DNA from: Opitutaceae bacterium | GTDB lineage: Bacteria > Verrucomicrobiota > Verrucomicrobiia > Opitutales > Opitutaceae | DNA length: 64,000 nucleotides | NCBI GenBank assembly: GCA_030648295.1 | Contig: JAUSID010000163.1 | Span: 143,099 to 207,098 of the forward strand | Reading direction: 5' to 3' | Shown here: in pieces, positions 27,497 through 38,600 of the stretch | How positions within the stretch are numbered: position 1 is the stretch's first letter | How the letters are laid out: every line of letters begins with the position of its first letter | The notes under the pieces: generated by a model | The model's input: only the letters and a program-made list of their open reading frames with translations | Database searches by the model: none | What the model was told of the DNA's origin: nothing | Program-made: the position numbers and the translations under genes

Positions 27497-29158
27497 TTAG
27501 CGCGTTTGCTCCAGCGGCAGGTCGTGCAGCTTCAATTCGGGGTTCTTCTCGACGAAGTAGCGCATCGTCCAGTCGTTCGGAAACAACACCACCGGCTGAT
27601 CGAACTTGTCCATGCCGAAACTCACCCCTGTCGCCACGATCAGCCGCGAAGGATCCTTCAACGCCGGATGGGGCTCGACCCATTTCAGCAGTGTCCAGGG
27701 CGTCGGCTTCAGCCGCGATTCGGCGCCGTATTCGCTCTTCAACCGCCATTGCACCACCTCGAATTGCAGGGGACCCACCGCCGCCAGCAGCGTTGAACCC
27801 GGCGGCGCATGCCGCGGCGTGAACGCCTGCACGACACCTTCCTGCAACAACTGCTCGAGTCCGGCGCGATACTTCTTTGCGTCCGCCGGCGTGGGATTCG
27901 ACATGAAAGTGAAAACCTCCGGCGGGAAACGCGGAATCTCATCGTAGATGATTCCGCGCTCCTCGGTTAGCGTGTCGCCGATGCCGAACTCGCTGTGACC
28001 CACCAGCCCGATGACGTCGCCCGGCCACGCTTCATTCACGGTCTCCCGCTCCTGGCCGAACAGCTTGTGCGAGGACGAGAGCCGCACGGTTTTCCCCGTG
28101 CGCGAATGCAGGACGTTCATGTCGCGTTCGAATTTCCCCGAGCAGATCCGCAGGAACGCGATGCGATCGCGGTGCTTGGGATCCATGTTGGCCTGAATCT
28201 TGAAAATGAAGCCCGAAAATTTCGGTGCCTCGACCGGCACGATCGCGTCGGTCTCCGCCGGCTTGCTGTTCAGCGTGCCCGTAATCGACGCGCCGTTGCC
28301 GTTGAGCGGGACGCTGATCTTCCGCGGCTGCGGCGGAATCGAGTCCTGCAAGAATCCGTCGAGCAGCAGCTGGATCCCGAAATTGTTCACCGCGCTGCCA
28401 AAATACACCGGCGTCTGCTGGCCGGCCCGGACGGCCTCGAGGTCGAAGGGATGTCCGGCGCCGTCGAGCATCTCGAGCTGCTCCTTCACCTCGCGAAAGG
28501 TGTCGTCGTCGAGTTTCTCGCGCACGGCGGGATCGTCGAGCGAGGTCACGTTGACGGGCGCCTGGTAGGCGCCGCCCGGCACGCGCTGGAACAAATGCAC
28601 CTCGCGTGTCCGCCGATCGAATACGCCGCGGAAACTCGGGCCGTTGCCGAGCGGCCAGACCACCGGCGAGGACTGCAACCCAAGCACGGTCTCGAGTTCA
28701 TCGAGCAGCTCGAGCGGATTGCGCGTCGGCCGGTCGCACTTGTTCATGAACGTGAAAATCGGCACGCCGCGCCGCCGGCAGACCTCGAACAGCTTCCGTG
28801 TCTGCGTTTCGACGCCCTTGGCCGCGTCGATCACCATCAGGGCGGCGTCGACCGCCGTGAGGACGCGATAGGTGTCTTCCGAAAAGTCCTTGTGGCCGGG
28901 GGTGTCGAGCAGGTTGACCGCGAACCCGTGATAATCGAATTGCAGCACGGTCGAGCTGATGGAAATGCCGCGCTGCTTCTCCAGTTCCATCCAGTCGGAG
29001 GTGGTCGCCCGCTGGTTCTTCCGATCCTTCACCGCGCCCGCGAGATGGATGGCGTTGCCGTACAGCAGGAACTTCTCCGTGAGCGTGGTCTTGCCCGCGT
29101 CAGGGTGGGAGATGATCGCAAAGGTGCGACGGCGGTTGATTTCGGCGGCTGGCGACAT
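27497..29158 (-). CDS. prfC: Peptide chain release factor 3
   Basis: A 553-residue translational GTPase that recycles RF1/RF2 after termination. G motifs: ISHPDAGKTTLTEK (G1, about residues 15-28), DTPGHKDFSEDTYR (G3) and MNKCDRP (G4). RF3-type segments include ATTSDWMELEKQRGISISST and the domain 3 region YRAGLEQLLQEGVVQAF. ATG 29158 (MSPAAEINRRRTFAIISHPD) matches family starts. About 20 residues near 300 (NGNGASITGTLNSKPAETDA) are a low-complexity insert between domains. Monocistronic by spacing. Confidence 0.95.
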   Translation of the reverse strand: MSPAAEINRRRTFAIISHPDAGKTTLTEKFLLYGNAIHLAGAVKDRKNQRATTSDWMELEKQRGISISSTVLQFDYHGFAVNLLDTPGHKDFSEDTYRVLTAVDAALMVIDAAKGVETQTRKLFEVCRRRGVPIFTFMNKCDRPTRNPLELLDELETVLGLQSSPVVWPLGNGPSFRGVFDRRTREVHLFQRVPGGAYQAPVNVTSLDDPAVREKLDDDTFREVKEQLEMLDGAGHPFDLEAVRAGQQTPVYFGSAVNNFGIQLLLDGFLQDSIPPQPRKISVPLNGNGASITGTLNSKPAETDAIVPVEAPKFSGFIFKIQANMDPKHRDRIAFLRICSGKFERDMNVLHSRTGKTVRLSSSHKLFGQERETVNEAWPGDVIGLVGHSEFGIGDTLTEERGIIYDEIPRFPPEVFTFMSNPTPADAKKYRAGLEQLLQEGVVQAFTPRHAPPGSTLLAAVGPLQFEVVQWRLKSEYGAESRLKPTPWTLLKWVEPHPALKDPSRLIVATGVSFGMDKFDQPVVLFPNDWTMRYFVEKNPELKLHDLPLEQTR

Positions 29159-29377
29159 GCGTAAGGGCTGAAAGAAACGCGATTCCCCGATGGAGGAAAG
29201 AGTGAACTGTCTTCCCGGGGGTGGAACGTCCGGCCGGGGGCGCCACCGGCGGTGAAACATTTGCCCAAAGCAGCGGCCCATTGAGCGCGGACATCGGAAG
29301 ATTTCCCAGTCGATGTTCCGCATTCCGACGAGGCACATCGCATTGGCGGGCCGCACTAAACGAAATTACCCTTCCCC

Positions 29378-29497
29378 ATGCTGAACGCGCTGATATCGAT
29401 CGGCATTTATGTTGGTCTGGTCTCGATGCTCGCGCTCGTGCTCGGCGCAGCAAGCGCGGCCAGGTTCGACCGTGACTTGCCGGACGACGAGCTCTGA
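29378..29497 (+). CDS. Possible 39-residue single-pass membrane peptide
   Basis: ATG 29378 opens a 39-codon frame: MLNALISIGIYVGLVSMLAL, then VLGAASAARFDRDLPDDEL and TGA. One hydrophobic helix (residues 4-25) is followed by a short acidic tail. It lies in the gap between prfC and the methyltransferase gene and is free of the repeats that fill other gaps. No family is recognised; the upstream Shine-Dalgarno is weak. Confidence 0.4.
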   Translation: MLNALISIGIYVGLVSMLALVLGAASAARFDRDLPDDEL

Positions 29498-29544
29498 CGG
29501 CGAATTTTTGTCGCGGCCCGTCTTTTTCGCGTAAACGTGAGTGC

Positions 29545-30738
29545 GTGGCGATCCTGGCGTTTCTGAAGTTGAAACCGAATGCGCGGCCGCGCGCCGTGGG
29601 AGGACACCCGTGGGTGTTTGCCAACGAGGTCGAGGCGCTGCTCCCGGCGGAACACGATGGCGAGGTGGTCGAGTGCAAGGACCGCACCGGCCGGTTCATC
29701 GGAACGGGGATCTATAATTCGAAGTCGCAGATCGTGTGGCGGCGATTGAGCCGCGACCGCGTCGCCCTCGATGCCGGGTACCTTCGGGCCGCGATCGAAC
29801 GCGCACTCCAGCGGCGGGACGTGACCATATCGCCGGCGGCCGGCGGATCACCGCCGTCAGGGCGGTTGATTTGGAGCGAGTCCGACGATCTGCCCGGCCT
29901 CGTGGTGGACCGTTTCGGCGATGTGCTCGTGGTGCAGATTCAGACGCTCGCGATGGAGAAACGAGGGGCGCTGATCAGCGACGCACTCGCGGAAATCGTC
30001 CGGCCGTCGGAGATTATTTTTCGCAACGACGCGCCGATTCGCCGGCTGGAGGGTCTGCCGCTCGAGGTACACACGCGATCCGGCGATCCGTGGGCGCCGC
30101 GCTGGACGCGGATCGACGGGTTCGATTACTGGCTGGATTTGCAGGGTGGACAGAAAACCGGGTTTTACCTCGACCAGCGGGCGCAGCATCTCGCGATCGA
30201 GAAATACTGCTCCGGCGCCCGCGTGCTCGACGCGTTCTGCAACCAGGGAGCTTTCGCCCTGCACGCAGCGCGCGCTGGCGCCGCGGAGGTATTGGGGCTG
30301 GACAGTGCGGAGGACGCGATTGCAGCGGCACGAAAGAACGCCGAGGCCAACCGCGTGACTCCCGTGTTCGCGGTCGAAAACGTGTTCGATTGGTTCAACG
30401 ACGCGGCTCGAAACCTCGAACCCCCGTGGGACGTGATCATTCTCGACCCGCCGCCATTCGCGAAATCGAAGAGCGCGCTCGAGGGCGCGTTGCGCGGCTA
30501 CAAGGAAATCAATCTCCGCGCGCTCCAGCGGCTCGCGCCCGGCGGCGTGCTCGCAACGTATACCTGTTCCCACCACATGCAGGACGCCGAGCTGCGCCGG
30601 GTGCTTTCAGAGGCGGCGACCGACGCCAAGCGCAAGCTCCGCGTCCTCGAATGGTGCCATCAACCCGCGGATCATCCCGTGCTCGTGACGATGCCCGAGA
30701 GTGAATACCTCCGCGGCTACATCGTGCGGGCGGAGTAG
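29545..30738 (+). CDS. rlmI: Class I SAM-dependent rRNA methyltransferase (RlmI-like, 23S rRNA m5C1962)
   Basis: A 397-residue protein with GTG start at 29545. An N-terminal PUA domain (GGHPWVFANEVEAL) is followed by an EEHEE-type middle domain and a Rossmann methyltransferase: GARVLDAFCNQGAFALHAAR (motif I, about residues 227-246), and the catalytic ILDPPPFAKSKSALE (motif IV, about residue 303) with TCSHHM (motif VI). Family members methylate C1962 of 23S rRNA; target inferred. Normal length. Confidence 0.92.
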   Translation: MAILAFLKLKPNARPRAVGGHPWVFANEVEALLPAEHDGEVVECKDRTGRFIGTGIYNSKSQIVWRRLSRDRVALDAGYLRAAIERALQRRDVTISPAAGGSPPSGRLIWSESDDLPGLVVDRFGDVLVVQIQTLAMEKRGALISDALAEIVRPSEIIFRNDAPIRRLEGLPLEVHTRSGDPWAPRWTRIDGFDYWLDLQGGQKTGFYLDQRAQHLAIEKYCSGARVLDAFCNQGAFALHAARAGAAEVLGLDSAEDAIAAARKNAEANRVTPVFAVENVFDWFNDAARNLEPPWDVIILDPPPFAKSKSALEGALRGYKEINLRALQRLAPGGVLATYTCSHHMQDAELRRVLSEAATDAKRKLRVLEWCHQPADHPVLVTMPESEYLRGYIVRAE

Positions 30739-30762
30739 GGTGGGCTGTTGCCCGATGGGCTG

Positions 30763-31395
30763 CTACCGCAACGACTTTTCCAGCTCGCGGCGGAACGCTC
30801 TCAGCTCGTCGAGCTGCTTCTGCAGCGCCGCTTTTTCTTCCTTGGTCCGCGCGGTTTTCATTGCCTCGAGAATATCCTTCTCCGCCTCCATCAGGCTGAC
30901 GCGCTCCTGCGCGATGCCTTCGCGATGCCGGCTCGATTCGCCGCCGAAAATCGAGAGCACCTTCGAAATTTTCGGGTCGTTCAGTGCCTTGTCCGTTTCG
31001 GTTGATTTCGTGTTCTGTTTTTCGCGTGCGATGTCGTGTTCCTGCTTCGCGATCTGTTGATCGACCTCGGTAATCCGGCTGTTCCTCACTTCGACCTGCG
31101 GCAGAACGGTTGGCGTTTCCTTTGCCGTTTTCGCCGTCGATGCTGGCGGCGGGGTTTCTTTCGCCGGTGAATCCTTCGCCGTTCTTTCGGCGGGACTCGC
31201 GGCTGCGGTCGTTGTGGTTTCCTTTTTCACCGGAGCTGGCGCCGGAGCCGGCGGCTTCTTCTTCGCTTCCTGAAGCATCCTCGCCTTCACCGTTTCCTTC
31301 ATGCTCGTCCTTGGCGCCTCCTCTTCCGCTGCCGGCAGCGTTGCGGCAAACCACGCCGCCATCGCCACCGCCGAAATCACGCGAAGATTGATCAT
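30763..31395 (-). CDS. Secreted coiled-coil protein of unknown function
   Basis: A 210-residue protein with a signal peptide (MINLRVISAVAMAAWFAATL, cleavage after LPAA). An Ala/Pro/Lys/Thr-rich stretch follows (residues 45-95), then a charged coiled coil from about residue 105 to the end (ITEVDQQIAKQEHDIAREKQ; ALQKQLDELRAFRRELEKSL). I recognise no family. It converges with the methyltransferase gene (24-bp gap) and lies downstream of enolase. ATG 31395 is preferred over one 8 codons upstream because it begins the signal peptide. Confidence 0.7.
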   Translation of the reverse strand: MINLRVISAVAMAAWFAATLPAAEEEAPRTSMKETVKARMLQEAKKKPPAPAPAPVKKETTTTAAASPAERTAKDSPAKETPPPASTAKTAKETPTVLPQVEVRNSRITEVDQQIAKQEHDIAREKQNTKSTETDKALNDPKISKVLSIFGGESSRHREGIAQERVSLMEAEKDILEAMKTARTKEEKAALQKQLDELRAFRRELEKSLR

Positions 31396-31482
31396 GGGGG
31401 AACGCCAACGTAACGACACCTGCGCCCCAGTCGAGGGCGCAGGCGATTTTCGAAGTCGTCTGGGCGAGTCTCCCTGACGCGC

Positions 31483-31558
31483 AAAATCTTAATCGTTCTC
31501 TTACTCTTACTCTTTCTCTTTCTCCTCAGGGGAGAAAGATAACGATAAAGAGAACGAA
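31483..31558. repeat. CT/GA inverted array downstream of eno
   Basis: Left arm TCTTAATCGTTCTCTTACTC with TTACTCTTTCTC units; right arm GGAGAAAGATAACGATAAAG with AGAACGAACC, inverted around TCAGG. Closely related to 56786-56878 (same TCTTAATC and TTACTCTT units). It may form a stem after enolase, but there is no clear U-tract. Confidence 0.8.
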
Positions 31559-31604
31559 CCAGCCCGACAGCCGCCCGGCGCTGCTGCGGGCGTGAACCGG
31601 CAGC

Positions 31605-33299
<1,695 letters not shown>

Positions 33300-34325
33300 T
33301 TAAAACGGCGCCTTCGACTTGCCCAGATTATGCAGGAATCGACGGAACGCGTTCATGCCGCGCGGCCGCACAGCCTCGGGAATCTGGCGGTGATGTCCGC
33401 TGTCCATCGCCGTCTGGGCGACCGTGGCGCCGTCGTAATTCCGCGTCGCGACGTTCTCGCGCGTGAGCACTTCCCGCGGCACCTGGTCAAGGTGACCGGC
33501 GTAGGCCGCCGCATGCAGCGGCGTATCACCATTGTCATTGCGGGTCAGCAGGAGGTCGGCGGTGAGTTGCGCGCCCGGAATCTTGTTGAGCTGCCCTGAT
33601 TCGGCCGCGGCGTGAATCGTCGTGAAGCCGCTCTTGCTCGCCATCACCAGATGGTCGTGCGTCAGCTGCTCCACCGGAATCTGTTCGAGATGGCCGGAGA
33701 TGGCCGCGGCATGGAACACCGTGTCGCCGGCGCTCGTCATCTCGCGTAAGGCCGCGGCCGTCAGTAGCGAAGCCGGTACCTGCGAAAGATTGCCGTTGAA
33801 CGCCGCGAGATGCAGCACGGTTTCGCCACCCAGATTCTTCAACCCCAGGTTTCCCGTCGTCATGAACCCGGCTGGAATCCGATCCAGGCCACCATTTTCC
33901 GCCGCTTCATGCAGCAGCGTGTTGCCGACATCGGTTTTCCGCAGCACGACATCGACGGTGACAAGCTCGGCCGGAATCTGGTCGAGATGGCCATTCGCGG
34001 CGGCGAGATGGAAAACCGTCAGGCCCGCGTTGCTGCGAACGCCGAGCGCGTCGAGCGCCAGCCGCGCGCGCGGAACCTGATCGAGGTGCCCCGCCAGCGC
34101 GGCGTGATGCAGCGGCGTGTATCCGGCATCGTTCTTCGTGAGTAGCGCCTCGCTGGTGAGGACCTCGGCCGGAACCTCGGTCAGCCGGCCGTGTTTGGCC
34201 GCGAGGTGCAGGGGCGTGTTGCCAGCGGCGTTGGGCGCGAGGAACCGGCCGGGAGTCAAGCTCTCCGGCGGCAGGGTGCCGAGCGTGCCGTCTCGAATGG
34301 CGGCCTCGAGGTCGTGGTTCTCCAT
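33300..34325 (-). CDS. Ankyrin-type repeat protein with an unusual 33-residue consensus
   Basis: A 341-residue protein made almost entirely of 8-9 repeats of exactly 33 residues. The repeat reads roughly G-T-LH-AA--GHLDQIP---LT---L---N--, for example GYTPLHHAALAGHLDQVPRA. The TPLHxAAxxGH core is ankyrin, but the second helix is replaced by a QIP..LT..L pattern. It likely mediates protein-protein contacts. ATG 34325 (MENHDLEAAIRDGTLG) is used; ATG 34379 (MDLVARPFGG) adds 18 residues. No signal peptide. It is divergent from the receiver genes at 34449. Confidence 0.8.
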   Translation of the reverse strand: MENHDLEAAIRDGTLGTLPPESLTPGRFLAPNAAGNTPLHLAAKHGRLTEVPAEVLTSEALLTKNDAGYTPLHHAALAGHLDQVPRARLALDALGVRSNAGLTVFHLAAANGHLDQIPAELVTVDVVLRKTDVGNTLLHEAAENGGLDRIPAGFMTTGNLGLKNLGGETVLHLAAFNGNLSQVPASLLTAAALREMTSAGDTVFHAAAISGHLEQIPVEQLTHDHLVMASKSGFTTIHAAAESGQLNKIPGAQLTADLLLTRNDNGDTPLHAAAYAGHLDQVPREVLTRENVATRNYDGATVAQTAMDSGHHRQIPEAVRPRGMNAFRRFLHNLGKSKAPF

Positions 34326-34448
34326 CGCGGGCGAGCCCACAGGAAGCGAACCGCCAAATGGCCGTGCAACCAAATCCATCGCGTAGTAATACTGACCGCG
34401 CCGGATTTCAGTTTGCCATCGCAAAATCAAAAAACCACCGTCCAGTCG

Positions 34449-34880
34449 ATGAATCCAGCTGACGCGAAGCCGGGCGGAAACGACGCGCCAAAGAAGGACG
34501 CGGTGCTGCTCGTCGACGATGAATTGCCGCTGCTGCAAGTCTACGCCGCGGCACTCTCACCCAGCTTCGAAGTGACGACAGCCACGAATGCCCGCGAGGC
34601 CGACTTCATCTTGCGGAAGAAAGCCTTCAAGGTCGTGATCGCGGATCACTTGATGCCGGGCGGCAACGGGACGAATTTCCTGGTACGGGCGCGAGAGGAA
34701 TTCCCGCACATGCAACGCGTACTCGTCACGGGCTACATGAAGCCGGAAATGTTGCTGCGCAGCGTCAACGAGGCCGCGCTATTTCGGTACCTGCTCAAGC
34801 CGGTCACCATGACCGAACTAATCAAGGTCGTGCACGATGCCGCCAAGGCGCACGATGCCAGCCTGGCCGCCGCCCATTGA
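34449..34880 (+). CDS. Receiver-only response regulator 1
   Basis: A 143-residue protein with a single REC domain and no output domain. The acidic pair is in VLLVDDELPLLQVY, the phosphoacceptor Asp in VVIADHLMPGGNGTNF, the Thr in VLVTGYMKPE and the Lys in LLKPVTMTELI. The DHLMP context resembles RpfG-type receivers. Its stop overlaps the next ATG by one base, and the downstream gene encodes a similar receiver, so the pair looks like a tandem duplication working in one phosphorelay. No histidine kinase is nearby. Confidence 0.9.
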   Translation: MNPADAKPGGNDAPKKDAVLLVDDELPLLQVYAAALSPSFEVTTATNAREADFILRKKAFKVVIADHLMPGGNGTNFLVRAREEFPHMQRVLVTGYMKPEMLLRSVNEAALFRYLLKPVTMTELIKVVHDAAKAHDASLAAAH

Positions 34881-35263
34881 TGAGTGCTCCTACCCCCGTT
34901 TCCCGGCCGGTTGTATTGATCGTCGATGACGAGCCGAATATTCGTGACGTCCTCGCAATCGGACTAAAGGAGCACTTCGACGTCGAGACCGCGTCCTCGG
35001 CCAACGAGGCGGAAATGATGATGGCAACCCGCAGCTACGACATCGTGGTGTGCGATCACTTGATGCCGGACGAGGAGGGGCTCGCATTTCTCACTCGCGC
35101 GCGGAAACAATTTCCGGCGGTGCAGCGAATTTTGATGACCGGCTACGTCAATCCCGAGCTGCTTTCACGCAGCACTTCGGTCGCGGGCCTGGCCGCGTGC
35201 CTGACCAAACCCGTGGCCGCGTCGGAACTCGCTGCTGCCATCCGGCTCGCCCTGCCGCACTGA
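34880..35263 (+). CDS. Receiver-only response regulator 2
   Basis: A 127-residue stand-alone REC domain: LIVDDEPNIRDVLAIGLKEH (acidic pair), IVVCDHLMPDEEGLAFLTRA (phospho-Asp), ILMTGYVNPELLSRS (Thr) and CLTKPVAASELA (Lys). It shares the DHLMP, TGY-P-LL-RS and KPV motifs with the gene before it. ATG 34880 overlaps the preceding TGA (TGATG), implying coupled translation. It could act as a phosphate sink or bind a partner directly. Confidence 0.9.
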   Translation: MSAPTPVSRPVVLIVDDEPNIRDVLAIGLKEHFDVETASSANEAEMMMATRSYDIVVCDHLMPDEEGLAFLTRARKQFPAVQRILMTGYVNPELLSRSTSVAGLAACLTKPVAASELAAAIRLALPH

Positions 35264-35651
35264 GCGGCGCGAGGTTCGCCTGCAGCTGGTGGCCGCCGAC
35301 GTGACAGCCTGTGTGAAAATTCACGGACAACGCCGAGCCGTGGCGTGGTTGCGGCAATGAACTTCCGTCAGGTTGTTGTAGGAGCCCGCATGCGGGCGAT
35401 TGGTTTGGCCCGTCGCGCTCTGAATCGCCCGCGAGCGGGCTCCTACAGCCGGCTGGCAAGTTCTCGGGCGCGACCACCCTACGGCTCGGCGTTGATCCGT
35501 CTTCTCATTGGAGACGCGGCGCCCTCGCCGCGTCAGGTCGCAGAACGTTATGCTCACATCCGCGGCGGGGGCGCCGCGGCTCCATTCACCGAATGGTGAA
35601 CTGAGTTTCCCGCCTCGTTACCTCGACTGCCACGGACGCCAACGCGCCACT
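35264..35651. repeat. Gap with TGTAGGAGCCCGC inverted repeat and GACGCGGCGCC hairpins
   Basis: There is no supported gene. TGTAGGAGCCCGCATGCGGG (35377 on) is mirrored by AATCGCCCGCGAGCGGGCTC and CTACA (to 35447), with the inner GCGGGCGATTGG/GAATCGCCCGC also inverted. A half copy is at 63926. GGAGACGCGGCGCCCTCGCC (35508 on) is mirrored by GGGGGCGCCGCGGCTCC (to 35583). Confidence 0.75.
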
Positions 35652-38600
35652 CTACCGCTCCAGCTTCGCGCGCAGATATGGTGCGGTCGGGCTGCGTTTC
35701 ACCTTCAGCAATCCCGCGAGCTCGCCCTGATACATCAGTTCACCGCCATCCGGCCCGCCAACCGGGCCGAGTTCAATGATGTAGTCCGCCTCGGCCAGCA
35801 AATCCAGATGATGCTCGATCACGACGACCGTGTGTCCCTGGTCGACCAGCGAGTGAAGCACGCGTATCAGCTTTTCACAGTCGCTGAGATGCAGGCCGAT
35901 CGTAGGTTCCTCCAGCAGGTATAGATTGCGCGGCAGCTCGCCGCGGCTGCGTTCCCGGTAGGTGGCCAGTCCGGCCGAGAGCTCGGTGACGAGTTTCAGC
36001 CGCTGCGCTTCGCCGCCGGAAAGGGTGGGTGAACTCTGGCCCAGGTTCAGATAACCGAGCCCGCAATCGATCATCAGCTGGCACACCTGCGACAGTTGCG
36101 AGTGAAAGTCGAAGAACTGTGCCGCCTCCTCGAACGTGAGCTGAAGCACCTGGCCGATATTTTTCCCCTTCCACGTGATGTCGGCCAGATCCGCACTGTA
36201 ACGCGACCCGCGGCAATCGTCGCAGGGCAGATACGTGTCGGGCATGAAGGCCATTTCCAGCCGGACACGGCCCGCCCCCTCGCACGTCGGGCACCGGCCG
36301 CCCGCGGTGTTGAACGAGAAGCGCGAGGCCGTGAAGCCACGAATCTTGGACTCGGGCAGAGAGGCGAAAAACTGCCGCACTTGATCAAAGATCCCGAGAT
36401 ACGTCGCCGGCGTGGAACGTGGTGTCTTGCCAATCGGCGATTGATCGACCTCGACCACGCGCTTGAATCCACTCGCGCCACGCAACTCGGCGAACGGAAT
36501 CGCCGGCTCATCGCCGTCCACCACGGTGTCCGCCGCGGCGAAACCCGTGGCCTTCACGAATTCGCGGCCGGAGAGCCGCGCCTTGCGGTGCTTGATGGCG
36601 TGCGCGACCGCCGGGTCGAGCAGATCGCGAAACAGCGTGGATTTGCCCGCGCCGCTGGGCCCCGCGACCATGATCAGCCGGCCAAGCGGAAGGCGCAGAT
36701 CAAAACCCTTCAGGTTCCGAAAACACGCGCGACGCAGCTCGAGCCAGTCGCGGTGGAACGGCGCCGGCCCGGTTGGTCTTTTCTTCCGCCGCAGCGCGCC
36801 GACCGTGCGGTTCTGCGTTAGGATATTTGACTTCACCGGCCGATATTCGCCGCGCGTCGGATGTGTGATGCCCTTGGCGAGAAACAGCCCGGTGAGCGAC
36901 TTGGCGCTGCGCTTGATTTCAGCGGGCGTTCCGTTCGCGAGAATCTCACCACCGTGGACACCGGCGGCCGGGCCCAGGTCGATGATCCGGTCGGCGTGCG
37001 CCATCAATTCGTCGTCGTGCTCGACCACGAGCAAGGTGTTTCCTTTTTCGCGCAACGCCTCGAGCGTTTCGATCAGCCGTTCGTTGTCACGCGCGTGCAG
37101 CCCGATGCTCGGTTCGTCGAGCACGTAAAGCACACCCGACAAATTCGACCCGAGCTGCGCCGCCAGCCGGATTCGCTGCGCTTCGCCGCCCGAGAGCGTT
37201 TCCGTTGGCCGATCGAGCGAGAGGTAGCCGAGTCCCACGTGATCGAGGAAGCGCAGCCGTTCTTCGATTTGCGGCATGATGTCCTGCACGATCAATTTGC
37301 CGCGGGTGTCGAGTTCCAGCCGGCGCAGATGCCCGAGCAATTGCGATGGGGTGCTGCGCAGAAGTTCCGGCAGCGACAATGCGGGCGACGACGAATCGGC
37401 ATCCGCGATCGCACGGCGACGCGAACGGGCGGCGGGCGGACGAAAATGCAGCTTTACGGCCCGACCCGCGCGGTTCAGTCGCGCGCCGTGGCACTCTGGG
37501 CAGGGTTGACCCTCCTCCGAAACATCCTCGGCCGAATCAACGCCGAATTCGCGCAGCCGCGCCATCGGATCCTCGTTGTCCTCGTCGTCCGGCTCGAGCA
37601 TCCAGGGGTAAACGCGGCCGTGGCCGCGACAGGTCGGGCACCAGCCGCGCGGCGAGTTGAACGAGAAATTTTTGGGATCCAGTTCGGGGAATGACTCGCC
37701 GGTTTCGATGTCCGTTCGCGTGGTCGAGAACCAGGAAAGGATTTCGCCGCCTGGCGTGAGCAGGAAGCACGCCCCTTTTCCGAGGCGAAGCGCTTTGTCG
37801 AGGGTCTCGCCCTGAGACGTCAGACGCCAGACATCGGATGTCAGCGGCTGTGCGGTGACGCTTCTTCTGCGCTTTCCTGCTGGCTGGTTTCTGACCTCTG
37901 ACATCTGACCTCTGACGTCCGCCTTCAAGTCCGCGACCACGACCTCGATGTCGTGCTCCTTGTAACGGTCGAGTTTCTGGAACGCATCGACGCGGGTCAG
38001 CCGTCCGTCAGCGCGCATCAACTCGTAACCCTGCTTGCCAATCCAGGTGGCGATGGGCTGGTGATGGCCCTTGCGGCCGCGAATCAGCGGGGCGCAAAGA
38101 TAAAGGTGCCTGGCCTTGCGCGCGCGCGGAGTGTCGAGCACGCGGCCGAGAAGTTTTTTCAGCGCGCCCGGGGAAAGCGGCGTGAGCGGCCGATCGGTGT
38201 CGGGATGGTGCTGCACGCCGAGCCGCGCGTAGAGCAGCCGCAGGTATTGCGCGACCTCGGTGATCGTGGCGACCGTTGATTTCCGCGACCCGCGCGTCAC
38301 GCGCTGTTGGATCGCGACCGTCGGTGGAATGCCGGTGAGCCTATCGACGGCGGGCCGGGGGAGCTGTTCGACGAATTGTCGCGCGTAAGGCGACATCGAT
38401 TCCATGAACCGTCGCTGGCCCTCCGCGAAGACGATATCAAATGCGAGCGTCGACTTGCCCGAGCCGGACACCCCCGTGACCACGACGAGCTGCCGGTGCG
38501 GAATCGAGAGCGAGAGGTTCTTCAGGTTATTCTCGCGCGCGCCGACGATCTCCAATTGCGAAGCACTCAATTTCGGATCGCGGATTGCGGATTGCGAATT

